A stretch of 64,000 nucleotides of DNA from Pelosinus sp. (lineage in GTDB: Bacteria > Bacillota > Negativicutes > Propionisporales > Propionisporaceae): positions 24,225 through 88,224 of the forward strand of contig JAJFUN010000017.1 in the NCBI GenBank assembly GCA_021372375.1, read 5' to 3'. The notes below the pieces were generated by a model. The model had not been told where the DNA came from. It worked only from the letters and a program-made list of their open reading frames with translations, and ran no database searches. Below, one piece after another: positions 1-8,764 of the stretch (position 1 is the stretch's first letter; each line of letters opens with the position of its first letter). The translations under genes and the position numbers were made by a program.

Positions 1-391
1 CGGTAATTTTTCCGTGCTCTAGGACCGGTGAAATTTTGGCTGATATATAAAACTCCGACCCCAGCTTAGTCACAATGACCGTATCCTTAGGCAGTCCGGT
101 AGACGGCTCTCCTTGAAGTATCCTGGCAAATGGACTAGGCACAATGTTTTTGGTTTTTGCATGGATAATGCAAAAAATAGTCTCAACAGACTGCCCCATA
201 CTTTCCTCAAGAGACCAACCGGTTATTTTTACTGCAGCGTCATTAATAAAGGAAATTTTGCCGAGAGCATCCGTGATAATTAAACCATCGCCAATGCTTA
301 GTAAGGCCGAATTAAGCTTCTCGATTCTCGCCTTAAGCTTAGTGTACTTTGCACCCCACTGACTATTGCCTAGTCTTTGCACCGCATCCAC
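1..391 (-). CDS. PAS-domain sensor protein, 3' part cut by window edge
   Basis: Reading the minus strand from a GTG at 391 gives an open frame that runs off the left edge. Residues about 28-75 form a PAS fold signature (LLSIGDGLIITD, then FINDAAVKITGWSLEES), the usual start of a PAS domain in sensor kinases, diguanylate cyclases or sigma-54 activators. The output domain lies outside the window, so the function is open. The GTG sits 12 bases after the stop of the chemoreceptor gene, with AGG 8 bases upstream, which suggests co-transcription and possibly translational coupling with cheA and the receptor. A second in-frame GTG at 382 is possible but has no better ribosome site. Confidence 0.7.
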   Translation of the reverse strand, partial: MDAVQRLGNSQWGAKYTKLKARIEKLNSALLSIGDGLIITDALGKISFINDAAVKITGWSLEESMGQSVETIFCIIHAKTKNIVPSPFARILQGEPSTGLPKDTVIVTKLGSEFYISAKISPVLEHGKIT

Positions 392-403
392 CCCAATTGC
401 CTG

Positions 404-2068
404 CTAATACTTACCGAAATCCTGGCTACCAAGCGATATTTTAGGCCGGCTGGCGGCATCTTTTTGATATGTATTGCCTCCTGCATCCATCTTTCCCGGT
501 ATATCCCCGAAACTTTGATTATCAATACCGGTATGCTGGGCTTTTTTTAGCTTAAAATCACCTACCATGCCCCGCAGCATATGGGCCTGGCTGGATAATT
601 CCTCACTGGCTGCCGCACTTTGCTGGGCTGTCGCGGAATTGGTCTGTGTAACCTGTGACACTTGCATAATGCCCTGATTAACCTGAGAAATAGCGGTAGC
701 CTGCTCGTTTGAAGCACTAGCAATGCCGTCAACTAAAGCGGCCACCTTGGCAACCCCGTCTGCTATATTATTTAAAGCATCTGCAGTATCTTTAGCAATT
801 CTTCTGCCATCATTGACCTTTTTAATCGAGCCCTCAATCATTTCCGTTGTTTCTTTAGCCGCATTAGCACTGCGCGCTGCTAGATTCCGCACTTCTTCCG
901 CGACTACCGCGAAACCCTTGCCGTGTTCACCGGCTCTGGCTGCTTCCACAGCTGCATTAAGCGCCAAAATATTTGTTTGAAAGGCAATTTCATCAATAAC
1001 CTTAATAATTTTGGAAATATTGGCGGAAGAATCATTAATCTCTTCCATGGCGCCAAGCATTCCCTGCATTTGTGTATTGCCGGAATCTGCATCGGCCTTG
1101 GCCTTTACCGCCAAAGCATCAGCCTCGGTGGCATTCTTGGCATTTTGTTTGGTTTCGGCGGCAATCTCCTCCATGGACGCTGACAATTGCTCAACTGAGC
1201 TGGCCTGTTCAGTAGCGCCTTGCGACAAGGCCTGACTGGAATCAGAGACCTGCCGTGAGGCTGCCGCAACCTGGTGGGCCGAAGTATTGATATTCTGGAG
1301 CACTTCATTGATGTTTGCCGCCATTTTCCGAAAGGCTTCGGCTAATCTGCCAATTTCATCTGTACTATGAATAGCAAGCTCTACATTAAGATTATTTTCC
1401 GCCATCTGCTCGGTAACCATCACTAACTTACCAATGGGTCTGCTAATACTGCGGGCAATCGCAATACCTAGAATAAAAGCGACCATAACAGCCGATAAAA
1501 CAATCAAGATCATACTCCGTACAGCCGCATTTGTCTGGTCAGTAGCCTTTTCCGATTCGCTATGACCAGTAGCTATATTGTATTCCATAATCTGATCAAT
1601 ATCATCATTGATAACCGCCGCCAGTTTAGCACCTTCCTCTGAAATAGGCACGTTGACATTACTAAGCTCCAAATTTATTATGTTTTCCTGGATTGGCTCA
1701 TATTTGATAAGATCAGCTTTTAGCTTTTCCACTAATTTTTTTTCTTCCGCCGTACTTACTGTCTTTTCATATTTAACTATATTTTCCTTAATAGCTTTAT
1801 TCAATTCCTTAATCTTAGCCGCACAAGTACTTTTATTATTCTGTAACCGGATATCACGCAAACTTGTTCTAACCTTTTGGTAATCGATTGCAATACGTCC
1901 GATTACCCCCAGCGATGCACCATAATCTTCATATAAAGCGGAATACTTTGTATCAATTCCCTTGATGTTGTTAATGCCTATAAACCCGACAATACCGGCC
2001 AAAGCCGCTACCAAGATAAAACTGCCCACTAATTTTACCGCTATTTTCATATTATAAAACCACTGCAT
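404..2068 (-). CDS. Methyl-accepting chemotaxis protein
   Basis: A 554-residue transmembrane chemoreceptor. There is a first membrane segment at about 10-31, a four-helix-bundle type periplasmic domain rich in Lys/Glu (32-183), a second membrane segment at 184-206, a HAMP linker at 207-260 and a long cytoplasmic signalling helix pair. The highly conserved hairpin tip that contacts CheA/CheW is plain ([19 protein letters not shown], about 363-381). The ATG at 2068 has AAGGGGG 8 bases upstream. It lies 63 bases after cheA on the same strand, so it probably feeds this CheA. The ligand cannot be told from sequence. Confidence 0.95.
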   Translation of the reverse strand: MQWFYNMKIAVKLVGSFILVAALAGIVGFIGINNIKGIDTKYSALYEDYGASLGVIGRIAIDYQKVRTSLRDIRLQNNKSTCAAKIKELNKAIKENIVKYEKTVSTAEEKKLVEKLKADLIKYEPIQENIINLELSNVNVPISEEGAKLAAVINDDIDQIMEYNIATGHSESEKATDQTNAAVRSMILIVLSAVMVAFILGIAIARSISRPIGKLVMVTEQMAENNLNVELAIHSTDEIGRLAEAFRKMAANINEVLQNINTSAHQVAAASRQVSDSSQALSQGATEQASSVEQLSASMEEIAAETKQNAKNATEADALAVKAKADADSGNTQMQGMLGAMEEINDSSANISKIIKVIDEIAFQTNILALNAAVEAARAGEHGKGFAVVAEEVRNLAARSANAAKETTEMIEGSIKKVNDGRRIAKDTADALNNIADGVAKVAALVDGIASASNEQATAISQVNQGIMQVSQVTQTNSATAQQSAAASEELSSQAHMLRGMVGDFKLKKAQHTGIDNQSFGDIPGKMDAGGNTYQKDAASRPKISLGSQDFGKY

Positions 2069-2131
2069 ACCATTATCCCCCTTTGATATATTGTGATTAA
2101 CATGTACTTATAGCAAAATGGCTCATGTCAC

Positions 2132-4153
2132 CTATAAATAAGCGTTCATGAAGCCATCCACATCTAATATCAGACTAATATTTCCGTCCCCCAGCAAAGT
2201 ACACCCAGCCAAACCGCGCACCTTCTTAATATAACTGGGCAAGGCTTTTACCACTACTTGCTGCTGTCCTAGCAGCTCATCGGCAAAAATGCAAAAACCC
2301 TTACCGTTATTTTCGACCATAATAGTAATGCCTGCATACATATCCGTAATAGCCTGGTTAATTTTATAAATATCATAAAGCCTGAGCACAGGATAACATA
2401 CGCCGCGAATAATGGTCATTTCATTCCCTTCGGTATCAATAATAACATCGCCAGGTTTTGCCCGAAAAGATTCGCGTATGGCAGTTGTAGGAATGGTATA
2501 ACGAGAGTGTCCAACTTTAATCGTCATGCCATCAATAATGGCTAACGTCAAGGGAATACGAATGGATATAACAGTGCCCTCACCAGGAGTACTGTCTACC
2601 TGGATACTGCCGCCAATTTTTTCGATATTCTTGGTAACTACATCCATTCCAACCCCACGTCCCGATAGCTCTGTCACTTGATCTTTAGTAGAAAATCCAG
2701 GTAAAAATATATATGAATAAATTTCTTTATCTGTAAGCTCATGCTCTTGTTTGTTAGTCAGGCCATTTTCCCAGGCTTTCTTTAGAATTTTTGCTCGATC
2801 TAAACCTTTGCCGTCATCCTTTACAATAATCCACACTTCACGCCCGGCATTTTTTGCTTCCAAAGTGATTTTTCCTGCGGCTGGTTTTCCCTGGTCTTGC
2901 CGCTCGGCTGGAGACTCAATGCCATGATCCACTGAATTCCGGATTAAATGCATCAGCGGGTCTGAAATATTTTCAATAATATTCTTATCTACCTCTGTTT
3001 CTTCGCCGACAATTTCGAGCTCTACCTCTTTTGCTAGTGCTTTGCTGGCATCGCGCACAATCCGATTCATTTTGCGAAAAGTAGGCGCGAGAGAAACCAT
3101 GCGGGTAGACATGACAATATTCTGCAGCTCCGAAGTTATTTTTTTTAGCTGCCTGGCGGCTTTATGATAGTTACTCAGTGGAAGTCCCTCAAGCTCCGGG
3201 TTTTGCGTAACCATAGCTTCTGCGATAACTAATTCGCCGACAATGTCCATTAGCTTGTCAAGCTTGTCCACATTCACACTAATGAAACTGGCTAAATGAC
3301 TGCCGCTCTCGCTTTTTACCGGCTTTTTAGTAAGGTGCTCAGGCATTTTGACGTTATCAGCTAACTCTGCCTGTGCTGGTATCTGCGCTAGCGGTATTTC
3401 CTGCAAATCCAGGCGCGCTAAAAAGGCAGTTTGCCCAAAAAAACTGCGAATTTCCTCAATTGAGCTTGCTGAATTAAAATGAATGGTAAAACCATCCCTT
3501 TGAATAACTTGGGCCGATTCAGCATTAGCGATAATATCTTCAGGCACATACACAATATCACTGGCCAATTCCTGGAGATGATGCACAATGGTAAAGGCTC
3601 TTACATTTTCCATCTCACAGTCTGCTTCAAAGAAAATAATGGCTTGGTAACTCTTCGCCCCAGCTATAGGCTGTTTTTCGGCAGCAATATAGAACTTTTG
3701 CGGCTCTGTCTGTTTAGGTGCTTCTTTTTTGGGTGCCTGCGTGCTTCCTTTTAGTTCCTCTAGAAAAACCCGCACAGCATTAATTAATTCGGTCGCATCG
3801 CTATCTTCGCGTTTTCCGTTTTGAATTTCATCCAGCTCGGTTTTTATGTAATCAATACAGGACAATATAATATCGGTAAGACGTGAATGATTAAACTCAG
3901 CCGGCTTTTCTTCCCTAATAAAGAAAAATAAGTCCTCCGCCGAATGGGCTAAGGTAGAAATATTTTTAAAGAGCATCATCGCTGATGAGCTTTTAATTGT
4001 ATGCATGATTCGAAAGATTTTGTTAATTGATTCTACCGAAAATCCCGTTTCTTTTTCATTGTTCAAAACTTCCTCTTCGAGTTGTTCGATTAACTGCACC
4101 GATTCAAAAATAAACATTTCTAACATGGGCTCACGATATGCATCATCAGACAT
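2132..4153 (-). CDS. cheA: Chemotaxis histidine kinase CheA
   Basis: A 673-residue CheA. The Hpt domain P1 carries the phospho-accepting His51 in IMHTIKSSS. A P2-like region spans about 165-250, the dimerisation domain P3 starts at about 290 (VDKLDKLMDIVGELV), and the ATPase domain shows an N box (LIRNSVDHGIE, 403-413), a G1 box (DDGKGLD) and a G2 box (GRGVGMDVV). A CheW-like P5 domain runs from 540 to the end. It should phosphorylate CheY/CheB-type partners, which are not in this window. The ATG follows GAGGTG with 5-base spacing. It is the first gene of the operon cheA-receptor-PAS protein. No cheW is next to it. Confidence 0.97.
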   Translation of the reverse strand: MSDDAYREPMLEMFIFESVQLIEQLEEEVLNNEKETGFSVESINKIFRIMHTIKSSSAMMLFKNISTLAHSAEDLFFFIREEKPAEFNHSRLTDIILSCIDYIKTELDEIQNGKREDSDATELINAVRVFLEELKGSTQAPKKEAPKQTEPQKFYIAAEKQPIAGAKSYQAIIFFEADCEMENVRAFTIVHHLQELASDIVYVPEDIIANAESAQVIQRDGFTIHFNSASSIEEIRSFFGQTAFLARLDLQEIPLAQIPAQAELADNVKMPEHLTKKPVKSESGSHLASFISVNVDKLDKLMDIVGELVIAEAMVTQNPELEGLPLSNYHKAARQLKKITSELQNIVMSTRMVSLAPTFRKMNRIVRDASKALAKEVELEIVGEETEVDKNIIENISDPLMHLIRNSVDHGIESPAERQDQGKPAAGKITLEAKNAGREVWIIVKDDGKGLDRAKILKKAWENGLTNKQEHELTDKEIYSYIFLPGFSTKDQVTELSGRGVGMDVVTKNIEKIGGSIQVDSTPGEGTVISIRIPLTLAIIDGMTIKVGHSRYTIPTTAIRESFRAKPGDVIIDTEGNEMTIIRGVCYPVLRLYDIYKINQAITDMYAGITIMVENNGKGFCIFADELLGQQQVVVKALPSYIKKVRGLAGCTLLGDGNISLILDVDGFMNAYL

Positions 4154-4213
4154 AAAAACACCTCACTATTCTAAATTATCAAGATGCTGAAAATTCAGCC
4201 TCCTTTCCTTGTA

Positions 4214-4267
4214 CTATAAAAAAACAAATAGCAGTCCTGCGTATTGCCGAATATACTACTATTTGTT
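4214..4267 (-). terminator. Rho-independent terminator after the EamA transporter gene
   Basis: Arms 4255-4267 and 4223-4235 pair over 13 bp with one mismatch and are followed on the minus strand by seven T. It separates the transporter gene from cheA. Confidence 0.8.
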
Positions 4268-4335
4268 GAAAATATTACCTTTATATATTAAATTTTAGGA
4301 CCTCTCTGCTACATCTGTCAATAGATTTTAAAATT

Positions 4336-5250
4336 TCACATACTTTTCATATTGTTAAGTTCTAAAGAACCAGCGGTCGTTGGTTCTTTTTTGATATTAC
4401 AGAGCTGCGAAAGCAGCATTCCCATCATCATGAGCACACAGCCAATCAGCTCAACAACCGTCAAACGCTCGCCTAACAGTAAGTAGCCGCCCAGCGCCGC
4501 AAATACTGTTTCCATACTGAGAATAATTGCCGCATGCGCCGGCTCGGCCTGTTTTTGCCCGACAATCTGCAAGGTATAGGCAATACCGACAGAACAAAAT
4601 CCGCCGTACAAAATGGGGACAGCCGCCCCCATAATACCTGCTATTGTCATAGTTTCGAGACAAAGCGCTGTCACTAAACTTAAGAAAGAACAGGTAACAA
4701 ATTGATAAAAAGCCAGTTCCAGGCTGTCTATCTCCGAAAAATGGTCGATCCACAAAATATGCAGCGTCCAAAAGCAGGCTCCAATAACTTCTAAGATATC
4801 ACCGTATGATATAGTAAAACCCTCTTTGACACAAAGAAGATATAAGCCGCTAATGACAAGAACTGAACCAAACCAAGTGCTTCTACCAGCTCGCTGCCCC
4901 AAAAATATGCCGGCAATCGGTACTAAAATTATATATAGACAAGTTACAAAGGCGGCTTTGCCTGCTGTTGTATAAAGCATGCCGATTTGCTGCAGCGACG
5001 CCGCAATAAATAAAATAAGCCCGGCGGCGGTACCAACCTGCCAGCTTTTCCAGCCTTGATGAGCCTTAACTGCAGCTTTACGTGATCTAAAAAACACCAG
5101 CAGCGGAATTAAGGAAAGCGCCCCAAGCGCAAAGCGAATTCCATTAAAACTATATGGTCCAAGATAATCCATACCTACTCGCTGCGCCACAAAAGCAAAA
5201 CCCCAAATCAACGCAGCTAACAGCAATAATAAATTTGCGCGTAATTTCAT
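4336..5250 (-). CDS. EamA/DMT-family transporter
   Basis: A 304-residue integral membrane protein with two tandem EamA repeats (about 1-140 and 150-285) and ten predicted hydrophobic segments. The start (LLLLAALIWGFAFVAQRVGM) is the typical first helix of drug/metabolite exporters (RhaT/YdcZ/PecM-like), which usually export amino acids or other small metabolites. The substrate is not predictable. The ATG at 5250 follows AGGAG with suitable spacing. It is a single gene with its own terminator, transcribed away from the adaptor gene on its right. Confidence 0.9.
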   Translation of the reverse strand: MKLRANLLLLLAALIWGFAFVAQRVGMDYLGPYSFNGIRFALGALSLIPLLVFFRSRKAAVKAHQGWKSWQVGTAAGLILFIAASLQQIGMLYTTAGKAAFVTCLYIILVPIAGIFLGQRAGRSTWFGSVLVISGLYLLCVKEGFTISYGDILEVIGACFWTLHILWIDHFSEIDSLELAFYQFVTCSFLSLVTALCLETMTIAGIMGAAVPILYGGFCSVGIAYTLQIVGQKQAEPAHAAIILSMETVFAALGGYLLLGERLTVVELIGCVLMMMGMLLSQLCNIKKEPTTAGSLELNNMKSM

Positions 5251-5391
5251 ATATAATCTCCTAAAATAATAATACTTTTTATTGTAACCTTTTCTTGCTG
5301 CGCTGTAAATAAAGTAACGTGTATACTAACCTGCATAAAACATAAGTCAGCATTTCCCCACACCACTGGTTTATTTCCCTAAAACAAACCC

Positions 5392-5423
5392 TTGACGTTT
5401 GACCCTAAACGTGCGAACATAAT
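5392..5423 (+). promoter_or_regulatory. Promoter with 20-bp spacer and internal dyad (MerR-like architecture)
   Basis: TTGACG (5392-5397) and CATAAT (5418-5423) are 20 bases apart instead of 17. The spacer region carries the inverted repeat ACGTTT-N6-AAACGT. Overlong spacers with a central dyad are the hallmark of MerR-family activated promoters. It lies just upstream of the efflux adaptor gene. Confidence 0.5.
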
Positions 5424-5454
5424 GAATTGAACTATTTAATTGGAGATGATTCTA

Positions 5455-6606
5455 TTGAAAAAAATAAAAATTCCTACCTGGCGCTCAGTTTTGAGCACTG
5501 TTGTTTTTTTGATAGCTGCCATAAGTGTCAGTAATTATTCCGGTCTTACGCAAACTCTCTTTCCCGAGTCGTCCGTCACCGTCACAGCTATGCCTGTCAG
5601 TACACTTAGTAAACCAGTGCAATTAGTACTATCCGGTGCGGTAGAAGGGGCCAATTCAGCTGTCATCACCGCCGAAATTTCCGGGCAAATTACCGAAGTA
5701 AACGTAAAGGAAGGGCAAACAGTAACCCCCGGACAATCACTGATTAAAATTCAAGGCACAAGTACAAACACTGTTCAGGCACAGCCCGTGCCACAGATCA
5801 TTCCGGTCCAGCCAAATCCGGAAATCATTGCCGAGGCCGAGGCCAATTATAACGCACTGGCCAAACAATTTGACCGTTATCAAAAGCTCCTGGACCAAGG
5901 CGCAATTGCCCGTCGTCAAGTAGATGATTTGGCGCTCCGCTTAGACGCCGCCAAGGAAGCGCTGGAAAACGCTAAAAGCACCGCAGACATGCCGCCTGCC
6001 GCAGCAAGCACCCCTAGTGAAGCAGCAGTGCAAAATAGCTTGGCCAATCTGACCTCAGCCGTTCCAGGAGTTGTTAGAAGCCTTACCGCTGCGCCAGGTG
6101 CAGCCGTGCAGACAGGACAGCCGCTGCTTGTTGTAGATAGCGGCAGTGATGTGCAGGTAAGTGTTCAGCTAGCCCAAAAGGATTTGTATGCCGTTCATTC
6201 CGGCACGCCAGTCGAAATATTTTTAAACGAAAGCCCCGAACAAATCATTGCCGGACAAATTCAAGGTATTTTCCCGCAAGCCGGCCCTGCTGGCACCTTT
6301 TTTCGCACGCAGATTCGCATCGATAATTCTGCAATTCTCTTGAAATCAGGCATGACTGTCAAGGTTCGGATTAATACGCCGAATTCCGCCCCGGTACAAG
6401 CCGTCCCCGTCACCGCCATCAGACAGGATCAAAGTGAGGACTATATTTATATAGCCGTTAACGGCAAAGCTGTCCGTCAGCCGGTAACCATTGGTGATAA
6501 GATTGGGGAATTTGCCGAAATCACTTCGTCACTGCCTGAAGGAGCTTCCGTCATTATCACAAATCTAAATACCTTAAAAGATGGCACTGAAATTACGCTG
6601 CAATAA
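5455..6606 (+). CDS. Efflux periplasmic adaptor (HlyD/RND MFP family), solo
   Basis: The protein has an N-terminal membrane anchor (about 8-28), a biotinyl-lipoyl-like half (GQITEVNVKEGQ), a short alpha hairpin containing a Pro-rich insert and YQKLLDQGAIARRQ, the second lipoyl half, a beta-barrel and a membrane-proximal domain. This is the usual order of adaptors that link an inner-membrane pump to an outer-membrane channel. I take the TTG at 5455 as the start (383 residues) because GGAG ends 9 bases before it. The in-frame ATG at 5440 overlaps that ribosome site. No pump or channel gene is next to it, so it must pair with a distant transporter or has been orphaned. Confidence 0.88.
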   Translation: MKKIKIPTWRSVLSTVVFLIAAISVSNYSGLTQTLFPESSVTVTAMPVSTLSKPVQLVLSGAVEGANSAVITAEISGQITEVNVKEGQTVTPGQSLIKIQGTSTNTVQAQPVPQIIPVQPNPEIIAEAEANYNALAKQFDRYQKLLDQGAIARRQVDDLALRLDAAKEALENAKSTADMPPAAASTPSEAAVQNSLANLTSAVPGVVRSLTAAPGAAVQTGQPLLVVDSGSDVQVSVQLAQKDLYAVHSGTPVEIFLNESPEQIIAGQIQGIFPQAGPAGTFFRTQIRIDNSAILLKSGMTVKVRINTPNSAPVQAVPVTAIRQDQSEDYIYIAVNGKAVRQPVTIGDKIGEFAEITSSLPEGASVIITNLNTLKDGTEITLQ

Positions 6607-6615
6607 GACTATAAG

Positions 6616-6652
6616 GGATGCTGCAAATAGAATTCTATTTTGCGACATCCCC
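6616..6652 (+). terminator. Hairpin after the efflux adaptor gene
   Basis: GGGATG with CATCCC and GCAAA with TTTTGC pair around AGAATTCT, starting ten bases after the stop. There is no T run, so termination efficiency is uncertain. It may act as a 3'-end stabiliser or be part of the repeat that follows. Confidence 0.4.
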
Positions 6653-6722
6653 CTCGAAGAGGGAGACTAAATTTAAGAGCCTCCATCCTTGAGGGAGGTG
6701 GCGCGAAGCGACGGAGGGAGTT
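6648..6722. repeat. Palindromic intergenic element, copy 1 (partial)
   Basis: Contains CCCTCGAAGAGGGAG and, inverted, CCTTGAGGGAGGTGGCGCG followed by AAGCGACGGAGGGAG. It shares this core with the elements near 11.5, 13.1, 21.7 and 24.5 kb. This copy is shorter than the full element and lies between convergent genes. Confidence 0.65.
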
Positions 6723-6744
6723 CCTTCAAATGGATTTACAGTTT

Positions 6745-6796
6745 AAAGGAGCTGCTCGCATTAGTAATTTTATTAATGCGAACAGCTCCTTTTCAT
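6745..6796. terminator. Bidirectional terminator between adaptor and yhaM genes
   Basis: A 19-20 bp stem (AAAGGAGCTG..GCATTA pairing with TAATGC..CAGCTCCTTT) with a T-rich tail on the plus strand. It sits two bases beyond the yhaM stop and serves both converging genes. Confidence 0.85.
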
Positions 6797-6797
6797 T

Positions 6798-7760
6798 TTA
6801 TTTTGTGCTAGTGCATTCAGCCTTGTATAGCTTGCGGTTATTAAGCAGCCATACTTTATCTGACAAGACGCCTGCCTTGGTATTATCGAGTACTTTGCGC
6901 ATGTCATACATTCTGGCATCAATGGTGTCTAAATAATGGAGAATCTCAGCTTCCGGAATCATCGGGCGTTTAGGACTGCCAAACTCCGGTTCAGCATGAT
7001 GAGACAGAATCATGTGCTGCAGCAGCAAGGAAACTTCCTCATCAGCACCAACTGCTTTGGCCGCGCGGTCAATTAGCTTAATTCCTTGAATAATATGGCC
7101 TAAGAGTTCCCCTTCAACAGTATAGTTTGAAACAATCCCCAAATCCCCGGCATCCATTTCATCAAGCTTGGCCATATCGTGCAGAATAATCCCGGCAAAC
7201 AGTAAATCACGGTTAAGCGTAGTATAAACCTCACTCACTCTTTCCCCAAGCTGCAGCATTGTTAGTATATGGTATAGTAAGCCTGAGCGCACAGAATGAT
7301 GATTTTGCTTGGCGGCTGGATAAATCATCAGCTTACTTTTTTTATTGTTAATAATATGACAAACAATTTGCTTGAGATCGGAATGCTCAATTCTTTCAAT
7401 ATATGTAGTTACTTCCTGGTACATATCGCTGGCCGTCCGCGGCGCTGACGGTACAAAATCAGCAACATCTACCCCGTCTTCTGTCACTGCCAGCCGGATA
7501 TTTTCTAATTTGAGCTGCATACGGCCCTGCCATTCATGAGCAACCCCACGCACCTTGACAAGGGCATGATTCACATACCGCTCTTCATCTTGGCTGCTGG
7601 CATCCCACAGCTTGGCGTTAATATCACCGGTTTTATCGACAAAGGTAATATCCAAATATTTTTTATTATTGGTTGATACCTTGCATTCAACTGTTTTAAT
7701 TAGAAAAAATTGCTGCACAGCATCGCCGACTTTTAGTTCTTTAATATCTTTTTTGTCCAT
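6798..7760 (-). CDS. yhaM: 3'-5' exoribonuclease YhaM family (OB-fold + HD domain)
   Basis: 320 residues. The N-terminal half (about 1-110) is an OB-fold nucleic-acid binding domain (KYLDITFVDKTGDINAKLWD). The C-terminal half is an HD phosphohydrolase domain with HSVRSGLLYHI and the metal-binding HD of LHDMAKLDEM. This domain order and length match YhaM/Cbf1-type exoribonucleases, which trim short RNA 3' ends in Firmicutes. ATG at 7760 with AGGAG 6 bases upstream. It is apparently monocistronic; an unexplained terminator-like hairpin lies about 60 bases upstream of the start. Confidence 0.92.
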   Translation of the reverse strand: MDKKDIKELKVGDAVQQFFLIKTVECKVSTNNKKYLDITFVDKTGDINAKLWDASSQDEERYVNHALVKVRGVAHEWQGRMQLKLENIRLAVTEDGVDVADFVPSAPRTASDMYQEVTTYIERIEHSDLKQIVCHIINNKKSKLMIYPAAKQNHHSVRSGLLYHILTMLQLGERVSEVYTTLNRDLLFAGIILHDMAKLDEMDAGDLGIVSNYTVEGELLGHIIQGIKLIDRAAKAVGADEEVSLLLQHMILSHHAEPEFGSPKRPMIPEAEILHYLDTIDARMYDMRKVLDNTKAGVLSDKVWLLNNRKLYKAECTSTK

Positions 7761-7814
7761 GATACACTCCTACTATTACCTATTTTCTTTATTACTTTTG
7801 TTTTTATTCCATAA

Positions 7815-7862
7815 AACACAAAAAAGACCTGCAAATTTGCCATAAAAATCTGCAGGTCTTTT
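7815..7862 (-). terminator. Orphan terminator-like hairpin in a divergent intergenic region
   Basis: AAAAGACCTGCA (7822-7833) pairs with TGCAGGTCTTTT (7851-7862), with further A/T pairs inside. On the minus strand it is followed by TTTTTT. No gene ends here: it lies between the starts of yhaM and the beta-lactamase-fold gene. It may be an attenuator of yhaM or the end of a small RNA. Confidence 0.6.
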
Positions 7863-7976
7863 GAATGGCCTCGTAAAAGTATTTTCCTAGATAGCAAAAA
7901 AAACGGTTAAAAACAGGAATTTTGCCAAAGTATCGAGAATGCTTACACTTGACCTTTTATGCCATAAGGAGAAAAC

Positions 7977-8762
7977 ATGAACAAACTACAAGAAAAACTA
8001 GAACGCGAATTTTCGCGCTATCAATGCCGCTGGGGCATTGTCATTAAAAATTATGCAACTGGTGAAAAGCTAACCATTAACCCGGATATGCCTTTTCCTT
8101 CAGCGAGCATGATCAAAGTCCCCATTCTTTACGAAGTAATGCGGCAAACTGCGGCGGGCAGTCTCTCGCTTGATGAAATGCTGCCGGTAACAAAAGATGT
8201 ACGGGTGGACGGCGCAGGTATTCTATTTGAACTCAGGCCGGACATCCAAATGACCATCCGGGAATTAGCCACATTAATGATTGTCTTGAGTGATAATACC
8301 GCCACAAATATGCTAATTGACCGGATAGGCATGAAAGCAGTAAATACAACCATGCATAAACTTGGCCTAACATCTACGCATCTTCGGCGGCGCATGATGG
8401 ATTTTGCTGCGGCCCGCCGCGGCGAAGAGAACCAGACAACAGCAGCTGAAATGGCCCAAATCTTTGAGCTCATCTTAAACAGTACGGGTCTGCCGCATGA
8501 ATACAGCGCAGCCATGCTGGACATCCTAAAACGCCAGCAAGTACGTGATAAACTGCCGTTTTATCTGCCGGAAGAAACCGTACTTGCAAGCAAAACCGGC
8601 ACACTGCCTGGAGCCGAGCATGATGGCGGCATTTTGTATTTATCAAACGGGACATATATTATCTCGATATTTACCGCTGACCTCAAGACCAATTATGAAG
8701 GACTGCAGCTGGTAGCCCGGCTTGGCAAAATAATATATGACCACTTTACCAAGGAGGATTAA
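7977..8762 (+). CDS. Class A beta-lactamase-fold serine hydrolase, no signal peptide
   Basis: 261 residues with the three motifs of penicillin-recognising enzymes in order: S44-M-I-K47 (SxxK), S105-D-N107 (SDN) and K206-T-G208 (KTG). The usual omega-loop Glu of class A lactamases (ExxLN) is not clear; the equivalent stretch reads DFAAARRGEEN, so activity as a true lactamase is doubtful. There is no export signal, so it is probably cytoplasmic or acts on imported material. The ribosome site of the next gene lies inside its 3' end, with 2 bases between the genes, so it is co-translated with a peptide-binding lipoprotein. A D,D-peptidase or murein-peptide hydrolase role is an inference from context. 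Confidence 0.82.
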   Translation: MNKLQEKLEREFSRYQCRWGIVIKNYATGEKLTINPDMPFPSASMIKVPILYEVMRQTAAGSLSLDEMLPVTKDVRVDGAGILFELRPDIQMTIRELATLMIVLSDNTATNMLIDRIGMKAVNTTMHKLGLTSTHLRRRMMDFAAARRGEENQTTAAEMAQIFELILNSTGLPHEYSAAMLDILKRQQVRDKLPFYLPEETVLASKTGTLPGAEHDGGILYLSNGTYIISIFTADLKTNYEGLQLVARLGKIIYDHFTKED

Positions 8763-8764
8763 GT

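Noticed and set aside
144..362. Plus-strand open frame of 72 codons at the left edge
   Set aside because: It lies opposite the PAS-domain coding sequence and has no ribosome site; the minus-strand frame shows a clear domain.
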